Part shown: piece by piece, positions 1 through 7,711 of the stretch
Numbering within the stretch: position 1 is the stretch's first letter
How the letters are laid out: every line of letters begins with the position of its first letter
Assembly: GCA_050329935.1 (NCBI GenBank)
Contig: JBHJOI010000030.1
Span: 1-25,758 of the forward strand
DNA length: 25,758 nt
Direction of reading: 5' to 3'
Origin: CAYSFW01 sp050329935
GTDB taxonomy: Bacteria > Pseudomonadota > Gammaproteobacteria > UWMA-0217
Notes under the pieces: generated by a model
Told to the model about the DNA's origin: nothing
The model's input: only the letters and a program-made list of their open reading frames with translations
Database searches by the model: none
Made by a program: the position numbers and the translations under genes

Positions 1-1011
1 GACGAAGCGGATTCGGTCGAGTTGCTGGCGGCGATTTCGCGCCAGTTGCCCAATGTGTTGGTCAACTTGGTTCGGGGCAGTCTGACCGCGCACGATACCG
101 CGAACACGATCAGCCTGATCGGCGAGTCCATTTGTCGACGCTTGTTGCAGCTCGGCGAAGCCAAGCTGGGCCCGCCGCCGGTGCCGTATGCGTTCGTTGT
201 CTGCGGTTCGATGGCGCGGCGGGAACAAACCGCGCATTCCGACCAGGACAATGGCATGGTCATCTCGGACGAGATGAAACCGGAGCATGATGCGTACTTT
301 CTCGCGCTCGCGAAGTATGTGAGCGATGGACTGAATACCTGTGGCTATGTCTATTGCAACGGCGACGTGATGGCGACCAATCCGAAGTGGCGCTTGACCT
401 ACTCGCAGTGGCGGCGCAATTTCGATACCTGGATCGACACACCTCAGCCCATGGCGCTGATGTATTCGAGTATCTTTTTCGATATGCGAGGCGTTCATGG
501 CGACGTCCAGATGGTCAAGGACCTTGCTGGACATGTGCTGGCCAAGACGCGGGCAAGCACGATTTTTCTTGCGCACATGGCGCGCAATGCGATGCAGTTT
601 CAACCGCCGCTCGGAATTTTTCGCCAGTTCGTGTTGGAGAAGGGCAAGGACCATGGCGAAGCGCTCGATCTAAAAAAGCGCGGGATTATGCCGGTCATCG
701 ACCTGGTGCGGGTTTATGCGTTATCGGTGGGCACGCGGTCGCTCAATACCTGCCGGCGTCTGGAAGAATGCGAGCGCTTGGGCGCGATCAGCAAATCAGG
801 TTCCGAGGATTTGCGTGATGCGCTTGAGTTCATCAGCACCTTGCGCCTGGAGCATCAGGCACGGCAGATCGAAGCCGGGCAACAGCCCGATAATTTCCTG
901 TCGCCGGAAAGCCTTTCCGCGCTCGAGCGGCGACATTTGAAAGATGCATTCGAAGTTGTGCGCACCTTGCAGGCGAGCGCCGAACAACGCTACCAGTTGA
1001 ATCGCTTTTAG
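1..1011 (+). CDS. DUF294/GlnD-like nucleotidyltransferase, C-terminal part (5' partial)
   Basis: The frame is open from the first base of the window, so the N-terminus lies outside. The visible part carries a Pol-beta-type nucleotidyltransferase signature, G-S-M-A-R-R-E followed by S-D-Q-D at about 208-252, which is the metal-binding and nucleotide-binding loop of GlnD-like enzymes. The remaining helical segment (about 560-1000) matches the DUF294 C-terminal domain. Family members usually carry cNMP-binding and CBS domains in front, and I expect these upstream. Known full-length relatives are called putative signal-transduction nucleotidyltransferases, and their target is generally unknown. 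The gene reads into the membrane protein, symporter-kinase, receiver and exonuclease genes on the same strand after a gap of 188 bases, so it is probably part of the same signalling locus. The family assignment is firm; the biochemical target is not known. Confidence 0.85.
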   Translation, partial: DEADSVELLAAISRQLPNVLVNLVRGSLTAHDTANTISLIGESICRRLLQLGEAKLGPPPVPYAFVVCGSMARREQTAHSDQDNGMVISDEMKPEHDAYFLALAKYVSDGLNTCGYVYCNGDVMATNPKWRLTYSQWRRNFDTWIDTPQPMALMYSSIFFDMRGVHGDVQMVKDLAGHVLAKTRASTIFLAHMARNAMQFQPPLGIFRQFVLEKGKDHGEALDLKKRGIMPVIDLVRVYALSVGTRSLNTCRRLEECERLGAISKSGSEDLRDALEFISTLRLEHQARQIEAGQQPDNFLSPESLSALERRHLKDAFEVVRTLQASAEQRYQLNRF

Positions 1012-1020
1012 GGGGGGGGG
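1011..1020 (+). repeat. G10 homopolymer at the stop codon of the DUF294 gene
   Basis: Ten consecutive G residues begin with the last base of the TAG stop. Slippage here would not alter the upstream protein. It may be real or an assembly artefact of a homopolymer. Confidence 0.9.
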
Positions 1021-1199
1021 CTGCGCCCTGGCTTTCGTGACCGGGGTCAATAGGTGGCACGCCGGCTCTTGAACCACGCGTGATCTAAACGCGCGGTGCT
1101 GGATCTCGCGAGCGCGCGGTGGCGCCACGCGTTGCAGGATGCCGCGGATCGCCGCGCATGCGTTTGATTTCAACACTCACCGAGCGGAGGCGATTGATC

Positions 1200-1397
1200 A
1201 TGCTGAAGGGCATCCTATCCGAACGCTTGCTGGCCTTGTTTTTCATTGGCCTCGCATTGTTCAATTTTCCGCTGCTCGCTTTGTGGGACCGCGAGGCGAT
1301 GGTGTTGGGTTTGCCGCTGTTTCCAGCCGGCTTGTTCCTGGTCTGGCTGGCGTTGATCGTCGTCCTGGCCGTGTTGATGGAATCGCGCGAACACTGA
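1200..1397 (+). CDS. Small integral membrane protein, likely partner of the symporter-kinase (65 aa)
   Basis: This 65-residue protein is almost entirely two hydrophobic helices (about residues 9-29 and 37-60), joined by a short loop with W-D-R-E and ending in a charged tail. I chose the ATG at 1200 because GGAGG at 1186-1190 sits 9 bases in front of it; a longer reading from further upstream lacks such a site. The stop lies 9 bases before the start of the symporter-histidine kinase, so the two are almost certainly cotranscribed and probably translationally linked. Small two-helix proteins next to sodium:solute symporters are a known theme (DUF997 with PanF, DUF4212 with ActP-like permeases). 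By analogy this could be an accessory subunit of the sensor. I do not recognise the exact family. Confidence 0.75.
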   Translation: MLKGILSERLLALFFIGLALFNFPLLALWDREAMVLGLPLFPAGLFLVWLALIVVLAVLMESREH

Positions 1398-1406
1398 GGC
1401 GGCGGT

Positions 1407-4154
1407 ATGTTGCCGAGCACTCTCGTCATCGGTGCGTCGTTCGTATACCTGTTGATTCTATTCGCGATCGCCTATTTCGCCGATAAACGCGCCGCGGCCG
1501 GCCGTTCGATCATTGCCAGTCCGTGGGTGTATGCACTGTCGATGGCGGTTTACTGCACTGCATGGACCTATTTCGGCAGCGTGGGTCGAGCCGCGAATGC
1601 GGGCGTATGGTTTCTGCCGATCTACCTGGGGCCGATGCTGGCGATGATCCTGGCCTGGATCGTCGTACGCAAAATGATCCGCATCGCGAAAACCTATCGG
1701 GTGACCTCGATCGCGGATTTCATTGCCAGCCGATACGGCAAAAGTCCGCTACTCGCGGGACTGGTTACCTTGATCACCGTGGTTGGTATCGTGCCGTATA
1801 TCGCGCTGCAACTGAAAGCGATATCCAGTGGTTACGTGGTGCTGACCGCGCCGGTGCACGCGCAATCGGCGCAAGCGATGAACTGGTGGTCCGACAGCAC
1901 GTTGTACGTAGCCCTTGCGTTGGCTGGCTTCACCATCGTTTTTGGAACTCGTCATCTCGATAGTACCGAACGCCACGAGGGCATGGTCGCCGCGATCGCG
2001 TTCGAGTCGATTGTTAAGCTCGTGGCGTTCCTCGCGGTGGGCTTGTTTGTCGTGTACGGGATGTACGCGGGATTCGGCGATATCTTTTCGCGGGTAGTCG
2101 CGGATGACGCGCTCAAGGGATTGCTGAGTTTTGACCAAGGCGCGAAATTTGCCTACCCGCAGTGGTTCGCGTTGACGCTATTGGCTATGTTGTCGGTGAT
2201 TTTCCTGCCGCGACAATTTCAGGTCATGGTTGTCGAGAATGTGGATGAGCGTCATTTGAAGCGCGCGGTTTGGGTGTTTCCGCTCTATTTGCTGCTGATC
2301 AATCTGTTTGTATTGCCGATCGCGCTGGGGGGTCTTCTATTTTTTGGCTCGGGTCAATTCAATCCCGAGTTTTTCGTGCTCTTGTTACCGCTCGTGCATG
2401 AGCAGCATGCATTGGCGCTGTTTGCGTTCATTGGCGGTCTGTCCGCGGCAACCGGCATGGTGATTGTCGAGGCTATCGCGGTGTCGACGATGGTCTGCAA
2501 TGATCTGGTCATGCCGCTACTGTTACGCACCAAACGTTTTGGCGGCCGTTCCGGGGGCGATCTGACGCGACTGCTATTGGCGATCCGGCGGTTGGCGATC
2601 CTGGGTATTCTGTTACTGGGTTACCTGTATTTTCACCTCGCGGGCGAGGTATATGCCCTGGTCAGTATCGGCTTGATCAGCTTTGCCGCGGTTGCTCAAT
2701 TCGCGCCGTCGATGCTGGGTGGGATGTACTGGAAAGGCGGCACCCGGCGTGGTGCCCTGGTGGGGTTGTTACTCGGGTTCGGGTTCTGGATCTACACCTT
2801 GCTACTGCCCTCGCTGGCGAAATCCGGCTGGATTTCGAGTGAATTCATGAGCGCGGGCGCGTGGGGCTTTGCATGGCTGCGGCCAGAACAGTTACTTGGG
2901 CTTGGCGGGCTCGACAATCTGACTCATTCGCTGTTTTGGAGTCTATTCGCGAACGTGACGGGATATGTCGTTGTCTCGTTGTGGGAACGGCCGTCCCCGC
3001 GGGAGGCCAGCCAGGCGCTGTTATACGTGGATGTGTTTAACCGCACCGCCGCCGCGCATCCGGTGTTTTGGCAGGGGCGCGCGAAAGTCTCGGATCTGCG
3101 TCGTTTGGCCGAACGCTTCCTCGGAGCGGAACAAACCAGTCGTTTGTTAAACGATTACGCGCGTCGCGTGGGTGCCGCGCAAATCAATTCGATACCCGCC
3201 GACGCGCGGCTGGTTCAATTCGTCGAGACGCAACTTGCCGGGGCGATTGGCGGCGCCTCGGCGCGCGCGATGGTGGCCTCGGTGGTGGAGGAGGAGGCGC
3301 TGGCCATGGACGATGTCATTCGCATCCTGGAGGAGGCCTCGCAGTTGCGCGCTTATTCGCGTGAACTGGAGGAAAAATCGTGCTCGCTTGAGCGCGCAAC
3401 CGAGGAATTGCGCGCGGCGAACGAGCAGCTTACGAGCCTGGATCGCCTCAAGGATGATTTTATGTCGTCGGTGACGCACGAATTGCGTACACCCTTGACT
3501 TCGATTCGTGCACTCTCCGAAATGATGTTGGAGGATGACTCGATGGACGCCAAGCGGCGCCAGGAGTTTCTTGGCATCGTGGTGGCCGAGGCCGAGCGCT
3601 TGAGTCGGCTGGTCAATCAGGTGCTCGACATGGCAAAAATCGAGGCCGGGCACGCCGAGTGGCACAACAGCGACGTCGATATGCGGGCGGTGGTCACTCA
3701 GGCGGTCAACAGTATTTCCGAGACCTACCGTGAGCGCGGCGCACGGATCGAAATCCATGACGATTCGCCGATGCTGCCGATCCGCGCCGATTCGGATCGG
3801 TTGGTGCAGGTCATGTTGAATCTGTTGTCCAATGCGGTGAAGTACATACCCGCGCATACCGGGCGCGTGGACATCGAATTGCGTGACGCGCCAGAGGGTG
3901 TCACGGTCGAGGTTCGGGATAACGGACCGGGGATCGCGGCGGAACTGCGAGATCAGGTGTTCTTGAAGTTTCGCCAGTTGGGTGATGTGAGTGGGCGTCC
4001 GCAAGGCACGGGGCTCGGGCTACCGATCAGCCGACAAATCGTCGAGCATTTTGGTGGCACGATGTGGTTGCGTTCCGAGCTTGGGGGAGGCGCGTGTTTC
4101 GGCTTTTTTCTACCGCGCGTGGCCGCGGACGAAGCGCGACGCGTCGGCGCGTAG
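1407..4154 (+). CDS. Sodium:solute symporter-fused sensor histidine kinase (CbrA/CrbS-like)
   Basis: The 915-residue protein begins with a polytopic SSS/SLC5-type transporter domain (about residues 1-510, roughly 13 hydrophobic segments). A STAC-like linker follows (about 558-630), then a charged coiled coil (about 630-680), a HisKA domain with phosphoacceptor His691 in the H-box T-H-E-L-R-T-P, and an HATPase domain. The HATPase shows an N-box (S-N-A-V-K-Y), G1 (D-N-G-P-G-I), an F-box and G2 (G-T-G-L-G-L). Known relatives are CbrA of Pseudomonas and CrbS of Vibrio, inner-membrane kinases that couple transport or sensing of nutrients to carbon metabolism. It is shorter than CrbS (over 1,000 residues) and shows no PAS or C-terminal receiver domain. 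The start has GAGG 7 bases upstream, partly inside the stop of the preceding gene. The kinase chemistry looks intact. The ligand is inferred only by analogy, with acetate, histidine or another small nutrient as candidates. Confidence 0.9.
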   Translation: MLPSTLVIGASFVYLLILFAIAYFADKRAAAGRSIIASPWVYALSMAVYCTAWTYFGSVGRAANAGVWFLPIYLGPMLAMILAWIVVRKMIRIAKTYRVTSIADFIASRYGKSPLLAGLVTLITVVGIVPYIALQLKAISSGYVVLTAPVHAQSAQAMNWWSDSTLYVALALAGFTIVFGTRHLDSTERHEGMVAAIAFESIVKLVAFLAVGLFVVYGMYAGFGDIFSRVVADDALKGLLSFDQGAKFAYPQWFALTLLAMLSVIFLPRQFQVMVVENVDERHLKRAVWVFPLYLLLINLFVLPIALGGLLFFGSGQFNPEFFVLLLPLVHEQHALALFAFIGGLSAATGMVIVEAIAVSTMVCNDLVMPLLLRTKRFGGRSGGDLTRLLLAIRRLAILGILLLGYLYFHLAGEVYALVSIGLISFAAVAQFAPSMLGGMYWKGGTRRGALVGLLLGFGFWIYTLLLPSLAKSGWISSEFMSAGAWGFAWLRPEQLLGLGGLDNLTHSLFWSLFANVTGYVVVSLWERPSPREASQALLYVDVFNRTAAAHPVFWQGRAKVSDLRRLAERFLGAEQTSRLLNDYARRVGAAQINSIPADARLVQFVETQLAGAIGGASARAMVASVVEEEALAMDDVIRILEEASQLRAYSRELEEKSCSLERATEELRAANEQLTSLDRLKDDFMSSVTHELRTPLTSIRALSEMMLEDDSMDAKRRQEFLGIVVAEAERLSRLVNQVLDMAKIEAGHAEWHNSDVDMRAVVTQAVNSISETYRERGARIEIHDDSPMLPIRADSDRLVQVMLNLLSNAVKYIPAHTGRVDIELRDAPEGVTVEVRDNGPGIAAELRDQVFLKFRQLGDVSGRPQGTGLGLPISRQIVEHFGGTMWLRSELGGGACFGFFLPRVAADEARRVGA

Positions 4155-4216
4155 CGTTCGGACCGCGAGGCGCGCCAACCGCTCGATTGATATTTGCGAC
4201 GGAGGAGAGAATTCCA

Positions 4217-4591
4217 ATGAGTGACAAGATACTGATCGCCGACGACGAGCCGAATATTTTGATCTCGCTAGAATATCTGATGAAGCGCGAGGGTTTTGAA
4301 ACAATCGTGGCCGAGGACGGGCAAGCTGCCTTGGATGCAATCAACCGCGAACGGCCCAGTTTGGTGTTACTGGACGTGATGATGCCGAAAATGACGGGAT
4401 TCGAGGTTTGCCATGCCGTGCGGGCGAACGCCTCGCTCAAGGATATTCGCATCCTGATGCTGACTGCCAAGGGGCGTGATACCGACATCGCGAAAGGCCT
4501 GGCACTGGGCGCCGATTCCTACATGATCAAGCCGTTCTCGACCAAGGATCTGGTGCAGAAAGTGCGCGACTTGTTGAGTCGACCGACATGA
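4217..4591 (+). CDS. Single-domain response regulator (receiver only)
   Basis: This 124-residue CheY-like receiver has the acidic pocket D9/D10, phosphoacceptor D53 in L-L-D-V-M-M-P, a switch threonine at T83 and K105 in I-K-P-F. Nothing follows the receiver fold, so there is no DNA-binding or enzymatic output domain. The start ATG at 4217 is set by the strong GGAGGAGA at 4201-4208; longer in-frame starts overlap the kinase gene and lack such a site. It lies 62 bases after the histidine kinase, and its ATGA overlaps the start of the exonuclease gene by 4 bases, which indicates translational coupling. It is very probably the phosphorylation partner of the upstream kinase. This differs from CrbS/CrbR and CbrA/CbrB, whose regulators carry DNA-binding domains. 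An output through protein contact, for example with the coupled exonuclease protein, is an inference. Confidence 0.93.
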   Translation: MSDKILIADDEPNILISLEYLMKREGFETIVAEDGQAALDAINRERPSLVLLDVMMPKMTGFEVCHAVRANASLKDIRILMLTAKGRDTDIAKGLALGADSYMIKPFSTKDLVQKVRDLLSRPT

Positions 4592-6795
4592 GGCGATTCG
4601 ATTGGCGTATCGCGGCGGGCGTTGCCATTGTCGCCGGCGTCTGTCTGGCGTGGTTGGTCGCCACGGGTTGGTTGATCTGGGCGGTATTGGACGTCAACGA
4701 ACGCGAGTCGGTCTTGGCGGCGATTGGGCCGAGACTGGGGCTGTTGGTGCTGATGTGGGCCGCGTCGCTATTGGCCGTGGGCGTCGCGCTGCGCCATCTG
4801 GGCGGGTATTTTCTCACCGCGCCGGCCCGCCTGTTGGAGGAGGCCCGGGTATTGCTCGGTACCGACGTCAAGCGCAAATTGGTACCGCAAGGCACACGGG
4901 AGAATCGCGAACTCGCCGAGCTGATCAACCAGCTGGTGGATCAGCGTGAGCAGCTGCGCGCCGACATGGACGGAAGGGTTCTGGAGGCAAGTCGCAATAC
5001 CGAACTGGAAAAGAGCCGACTGGCCGCCCTGATGTCCGAGCTTACCCAGAGCGTGGTTGTGTGCAATCTGGATGGGCGCATTCTGTTGTACAACAACCGG
5101 GCGCGCATGCAGTTTCGCGCGCTGTCGAAGGTGCCCACGGTTGCGGGTGGGGCGGAGTTAATCGGGCTCGGACGTTCGATCTACGGCGTTTTTGATCGAA
5201 AGCTGGTCACCCATGCGCTTGAGAATATCCAGCATCGCCTTCAACGTGGGGCGGCGACGCCCGCGGCCCAGTTCGTCACGACCACGCAAGCCGGGCAGCT
5301 GCTTCGCGTGCAGATGGCCCCAGTGCGGGCGGTGAGTGTTGCCAATAACGGCGATGGCGGTGCCCGGGGCGATTCGAATTCCAACGGATCGGCGCAGCTC
5401 ACCGGTTTCGTTTTGATGCTGGATAATATCACCCGTGACTTTGAGGACGATTCTGAGGTCGATCGCACGCTCTATACGCTGACGGAGGGTAGTCGAGCCG
5501 CTTTGGCCAATACCCAGGTTGCGGTGGAAGTGCTGGAGTATCCGGACCTCGAGCCCGCGATGCGCGAGCGATTGCTGGGCGTCATCCGCGACGAAATTCA
5601 AGGATTGGGCAAACGGATTGGCGAAGTGCAGGCTTCGACAACGAGCAAGCTGCGTTCGCGCTGGCCGTTGGAGGAGATGTTCGGCGCCGATTTGATCGAC
5701 GCGGCGCTACGCAGGATCGAATCCGCGTTGCCGTTGCACGCCAGCGCCGTGGCGGTCGATTCCGATCTATGGCTCAAGGTCGAAAGCTTCTCCTTGCTCC
5801 AGGCGCTGGTCCATCTCGCGGGCAGGGTTCACGAGTCGTGTCAGGTCGATTCAATCGAGCTCCGTCTGAGTGCATCGGGCGAGCGCGCCCAGCTCGATCT
5901 GTTGTGGACCCTGAAATCCATGGAAACCAAGGCGGTGCTGAGCTGGGAGATGGAGCAGATCAAGGTTGGCAATGAGACCATGTCGCTGACGATTCATGAT
6001 GTCGTGACACGACACGGCGGCGCATTCTGGTTCGAGCGGGACGCCGATGGCGAACGCGCATTTTTCCGGTTCCTGTTGCCCTTGGCGAATCCGCAGGAGG
6101 AGTTGGCGCCCGCAACCTTCATTCGCAGCGAAAGCCGGCCCGAATACTACGATTTCGACCTGTTCCAAGTCTCGGCCCAATCGCGCTCCCTGGAGGACCG
6201 GCCGTTGACCGAATTGTCGTACACGGTGTTCGATACCGAGACGACCGGGCTGGATCCCGCCGGCGGTGACGAAATCATCCAGATTGGCGCGATTCGGATC
6301 GTGAACGGTAAGTTGTTGCATCAGGAGTTTTTTGAGCAGCTGGTCGACCCGAAGCGCTCGATTCCGGCGGCGACGATTCCGATTCACGGCATCAAGCCCG
6401 AGATGGTCCGCGGCCAGCCGACCATCGAACAGGTATTGCCCACCTTCCATTCCTTTGCGCAAGACACCGTGCTGGTGGCGCATAACGCCGCGTTCGATAT
6501 GCGGTGTCTGCAGGTGAAGGAGGCCGTGACACAGGTGAGGTTTGACCACCCAGTGCTCGACACGTTATTGCTTTCCGCGTTGGTCCACCCCAATCAGGAG
6601 TCGCATCGGCTCGAGGCGATTGCCGAGCGTTTCGATGTGACGGTAATCGGTCGGCACACCGCGATGGGCGACGCGATTGTCACCGCTGAAGTGTTTTTAA
6701 AGTTGATACCGCTATTGGCGGAGCGGGGTATACATACCTTGGGGCAGGCGCGAGAAGCCGCGCAGAAGACTTACTATGCCCGAATTAAATACTGA
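4588..6795 (+). CDS. Membrane-anchored PAS/degenerate-kinase protein fused to a DnaQ-like DEDDh 3'-5' exonuclease
   Basis: The 735-residue protein starts with two transmembrane helices (about 8-34 and 50-71), then a HAMP-like linker, a PAS-like region (about 145-285) and a kinase-core-like segment (about 290-505). That segment ends in G-G-A-F-W-F and F-R-F-L-L-P-L, as histidine kinases do. At the expected H-box (about 302-312, S-R-A-A-L-A-N) there is no histidine, and I see no clear N, G1 or G2 boxes, so this part should not phosphorylate. From about residue 544 a complete DnaQ/epsilon-type exonuclease follows with D549 and E551 (F-D-T-E-T), D637 (H-N-A-A-F-D), H690 and D695, the full DEDDh set. 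Soluble polymerase III epsilon has about 240 residues and no such N-terminus, so this is not the replicative proofreader. Overlap with the receiver gene suggests stoichiometric production and possible physical interaction. The substrate, DNA, RNA or a nucleotide, is unknown. Confidence 0.9.
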   Translation: MRRFDWRIAAGVAIVAGVCLAWLVATGWLIWAVLDVNERESVLAAIGPRLGLLVLMWAASLLAVGVALRHLGGYFLTAPARLLEEARVLLGTDVKRKLVPQGTRENRELAELINQLVDQREQLRADMDGRVLEASRNTELEKSRLAALMSELTQSVVVCNLDGRILLYNNRARMQFRALSKVPTVAGGAELIGLGRSIYGVFDRKLVTHALENIQHRLQRGAATPAAQFVTTTQAGQLLRVQMAPVRAVSVANNGDGGARGDSNSNGSAQLTGFVLMLDNITRDFEDDSEVDRTLYTLTEGSRAALANTQVAVEVLEYPDLEPAMRERLLGVIRDEIQGLGKRIGEVQASTTSKLRSRWPLEEMFGADLIDAALRRIESALPLHASAVAVDSDLWLKVESFSLLQALVHLAGRVHESCQVDSIELRLSASGERAQLDLLWTLKSMETKAVLSWEMEQIKVGNETMSLTIHDVVTRHGGAFWFERDADGERAFFRFLLPLANPQEELAPATFIRSESRPEYYDFDLFQVSAQSRSLEDRPLTELSYTVFDTETTGLDPAGGDEIIQIGAIRIVNGKLLHQEFFEQLVDPKRSIPAATIPIHGIKPEMVRGQPTIEQVLPTFHSFAQDTVLVAHNAAFDMRCLQVKEAVTQVRFDHPVLDTLLLSALVHPNQESHRLEAIAERFDVTVIGRHTAMGDAIVTAEVFLKLIPLLAERGIHTLGQAREAAQKTYYARIKY

Positions 6796-6962
6796 ACTTG
6801 CCGAGCCGATTGCGAACACGCGTCAATTCACCACGGCAAGGACGGTAAGCGATCATTCGCGGGTGTCGCGGCGCGCATCGACTGCAGGCGTCCGCGGTGG
6901 GCGCCCGATCGATATCGGCGCCCAACCCAAGTGGGTGGGTCGCGTCGAAATCGATGCGCATG

Positions 6963-6976
6963 TTGACAAAGATCAT
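6963..6976 (+). promoter_or_regulatory. FNR/CRP-family-like half-site pair upstream of the DUF3149 gene
   Basis: TTGAC-AAAG-ATCAT matches 8 of 10 conserved positions of the FNR consensus TTGAT-N4-ATCAA. It lies 71 bases before the start codon. Its TTGACA could instead be a -35 hexamer, but no good -10 is found 16-18 bases downstream. Confidence 0.35.
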
Positions 6977-6983
6977 GTGGTAT

Positions 6984-7010
6984 CGGACAAGACTCGGGCA
7001 AATTTGTCCG
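6984..7010. promoter_or_regulatory. Inverted repeat upstream of the DUF3149 gene (7-bp arms, 13-base spacer)
   Basis: CGGACAA at 6984-6990 is mirrored by TTGTCCG at 7004-7010. It may be an operator or a short RNA hairpin in the leader. There is no T-tract after it, so a terminator is unlikely. Confidence 0.4.
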
Positions 7011-7047
7011 TACTTAGCCTTAATCAATCAAACGAGGGGTAAACCTG

Positions 7048-7182
7048 ATGGAGCTTTGGAAAGATCTGTTGATGGACGACGTAGGCTTGTTCACCGCCGG
7101 CGGATTCATCATCATGCTGGGGATCGGAGTGTATTTTCTGATTATGTTTATTGCTAAGTCGTCGAAGCCGGGCGGTCGGTAG
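7048..7182 (+). CDS. DUF3149-family membrane microprotein (44 aa)
   Basis: The 44-residue product begins M-E-L-W-K-D-L-L, contains one hydrophobic helix (about residues 14-36) and ends in a short basic tail, K-S-S-K-P-G-G-R. This layout, an amphipathic L-W-x-D-L-L start, a glycine, then a single membrane span with an F-M-L-G-like core, fits the DUF3149 family of very short proteobacterial membrane proteins. The purine-rich GAGGGG at 7034-7039 is a fair ribosome binding site, 8 bases before the ATG. The gene stands alone, 252 bases after the exonuclease gene, with its own upstream region holding an FNR-like site and an inverted repeat. No function is established for the family that I know of. 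Whether it belongs to the upstream signalling locus is unclear. Confidence 0.75.
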   Translation: MELWKDLLMDDVGLFTAGGFIIMLGIGVYFLIMFIAKSSKPGGR

Positions 7183-7225
7183 GCGCATTACCTTCCGTCG
7201 AGCACTCAGCGAACGAACATCGTCG

Positions 7226-7249
7226 GCGCGGGATCGTCCGATTCCGCGC
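7226..7249. terminator. Convergent hairpin between the DUF3149 and truncated hemoglobin genes
   Basis: A 10-bp stem (7226-7235 with 7240-7249, including one G-U pair read on the + strand) closes a four-base loop. It lies between two convergent genes and may end transcription from both sides, although a long T-tract is missing on either strand. Confidence 0.5.
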
Positions 7250-7255
7250 GGCCGG

Positions 7256-7672
7256 TTAGTTGAACATCCCGCTTCTGCGATCCGAATCCGGTCGGTTACG
7301 TAAATGATCGGCGGTGCGGGTCAGTCCGCGTTCCAGATGGGCGCGCACGTCCCCCTTTAGTCCAATCTCATCCATTGCGCGAGACATGCATAACAGCCAC
7401 TGATCGCGCGCCGCGGAATCAATCGGAAAACTCAAATGCCGGTGGCGTAGCATCGGCGGACCGTGTTCCGTCGCGTAGAGTGGTGGTCCGCCCAGCCAGC
7501 CGACCAGGAACTGATAGAGCTTGTCCCGCGCGTGGCGTAGGTCGGTTGCGTGCATTTGGCGAATGTCGCGCGCGTCGGGGAGTGTGTCCATCAAGTCGTA
7601 GAATCGATCAACGAGCGCGCGAACTACTTCCGCGCCCCCAATCAGTTCATAAGGCGATAAGCCCTTCATCAT
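7256..7672 (-). CDS. Group II truncated hemoglobin (trHbO-like)
   Basis: The 138-residue protein has the features of 2-on-2 globins of group II. Tyr25 is at the B10 position (R-F-Y-D-L-M), a W-L-G-G-P-P-L-Y-segment lies at 59-66, the proximal heme ligand is His79 within L-R-H-R-H-L-x-F-x-I, and Trp92 is at the G8 position. Known members bind O2, NO or related ligands in the cytoplasm and are linked to NO or oxidative stress, or to oxygen delivery near the membrane. The start is one of two adjacent ATG codons at 7672 and 7669. No good ribosome binding site decides between them. The upstream region contains an FNR-like box at -41.5 relative to a predicted start site, which suits microaerobic or NO-linked control. 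The function of this copy is inferred from the family. Confidence 0.9.
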   Translation of the reverse strand: MMKGLSPYELIGGAEVVRALVDRFYDLMDTLPDARDIRQMHATDLRHARDKLYQFLVGWLGGPPLYATEHGPPMLRHRHLSFPIDSAARDQWLLCMSRAMDEIGLKGDVRAHLERGLTRTADHLRNRPDSDRRSGMFN

Positions 7673-7711
7673 GTTCGATAACTTGGTGACGAATGATTCG
7701 ACGATCTGCGG

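Noticed and set aside
3147..4004. 285-codon open frame on the - strand
   Set aside because: It is antisense to the HisKA and HATPase part of the sensor kinase, whose motifs are all on the + strand. It has no domain.
5851..6549. 232-codon open frame on the - strand
   Set aside because: It is antisense to the exonuclease gene, where the DEDDh residues prove the + strand frame.
4588..6795. Annotation as the replicative DNA polymerase III epsilon subunit (dnaQ)
   Set aside because: The exonuclease domain is epsilon-like, but the protein has two membrane helices, PAS and kinase-like regions and a signalling context, so it is not the proofreading subunit.
6776..7042. 88-codon + strand open frame between the exonuclease and DUF3149 genes
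   Set aside because: It overlaps the exonuclease end, has no ribosome binding site and covers the FNR-like box and the inverted repeat. Its composition is not protein-like.
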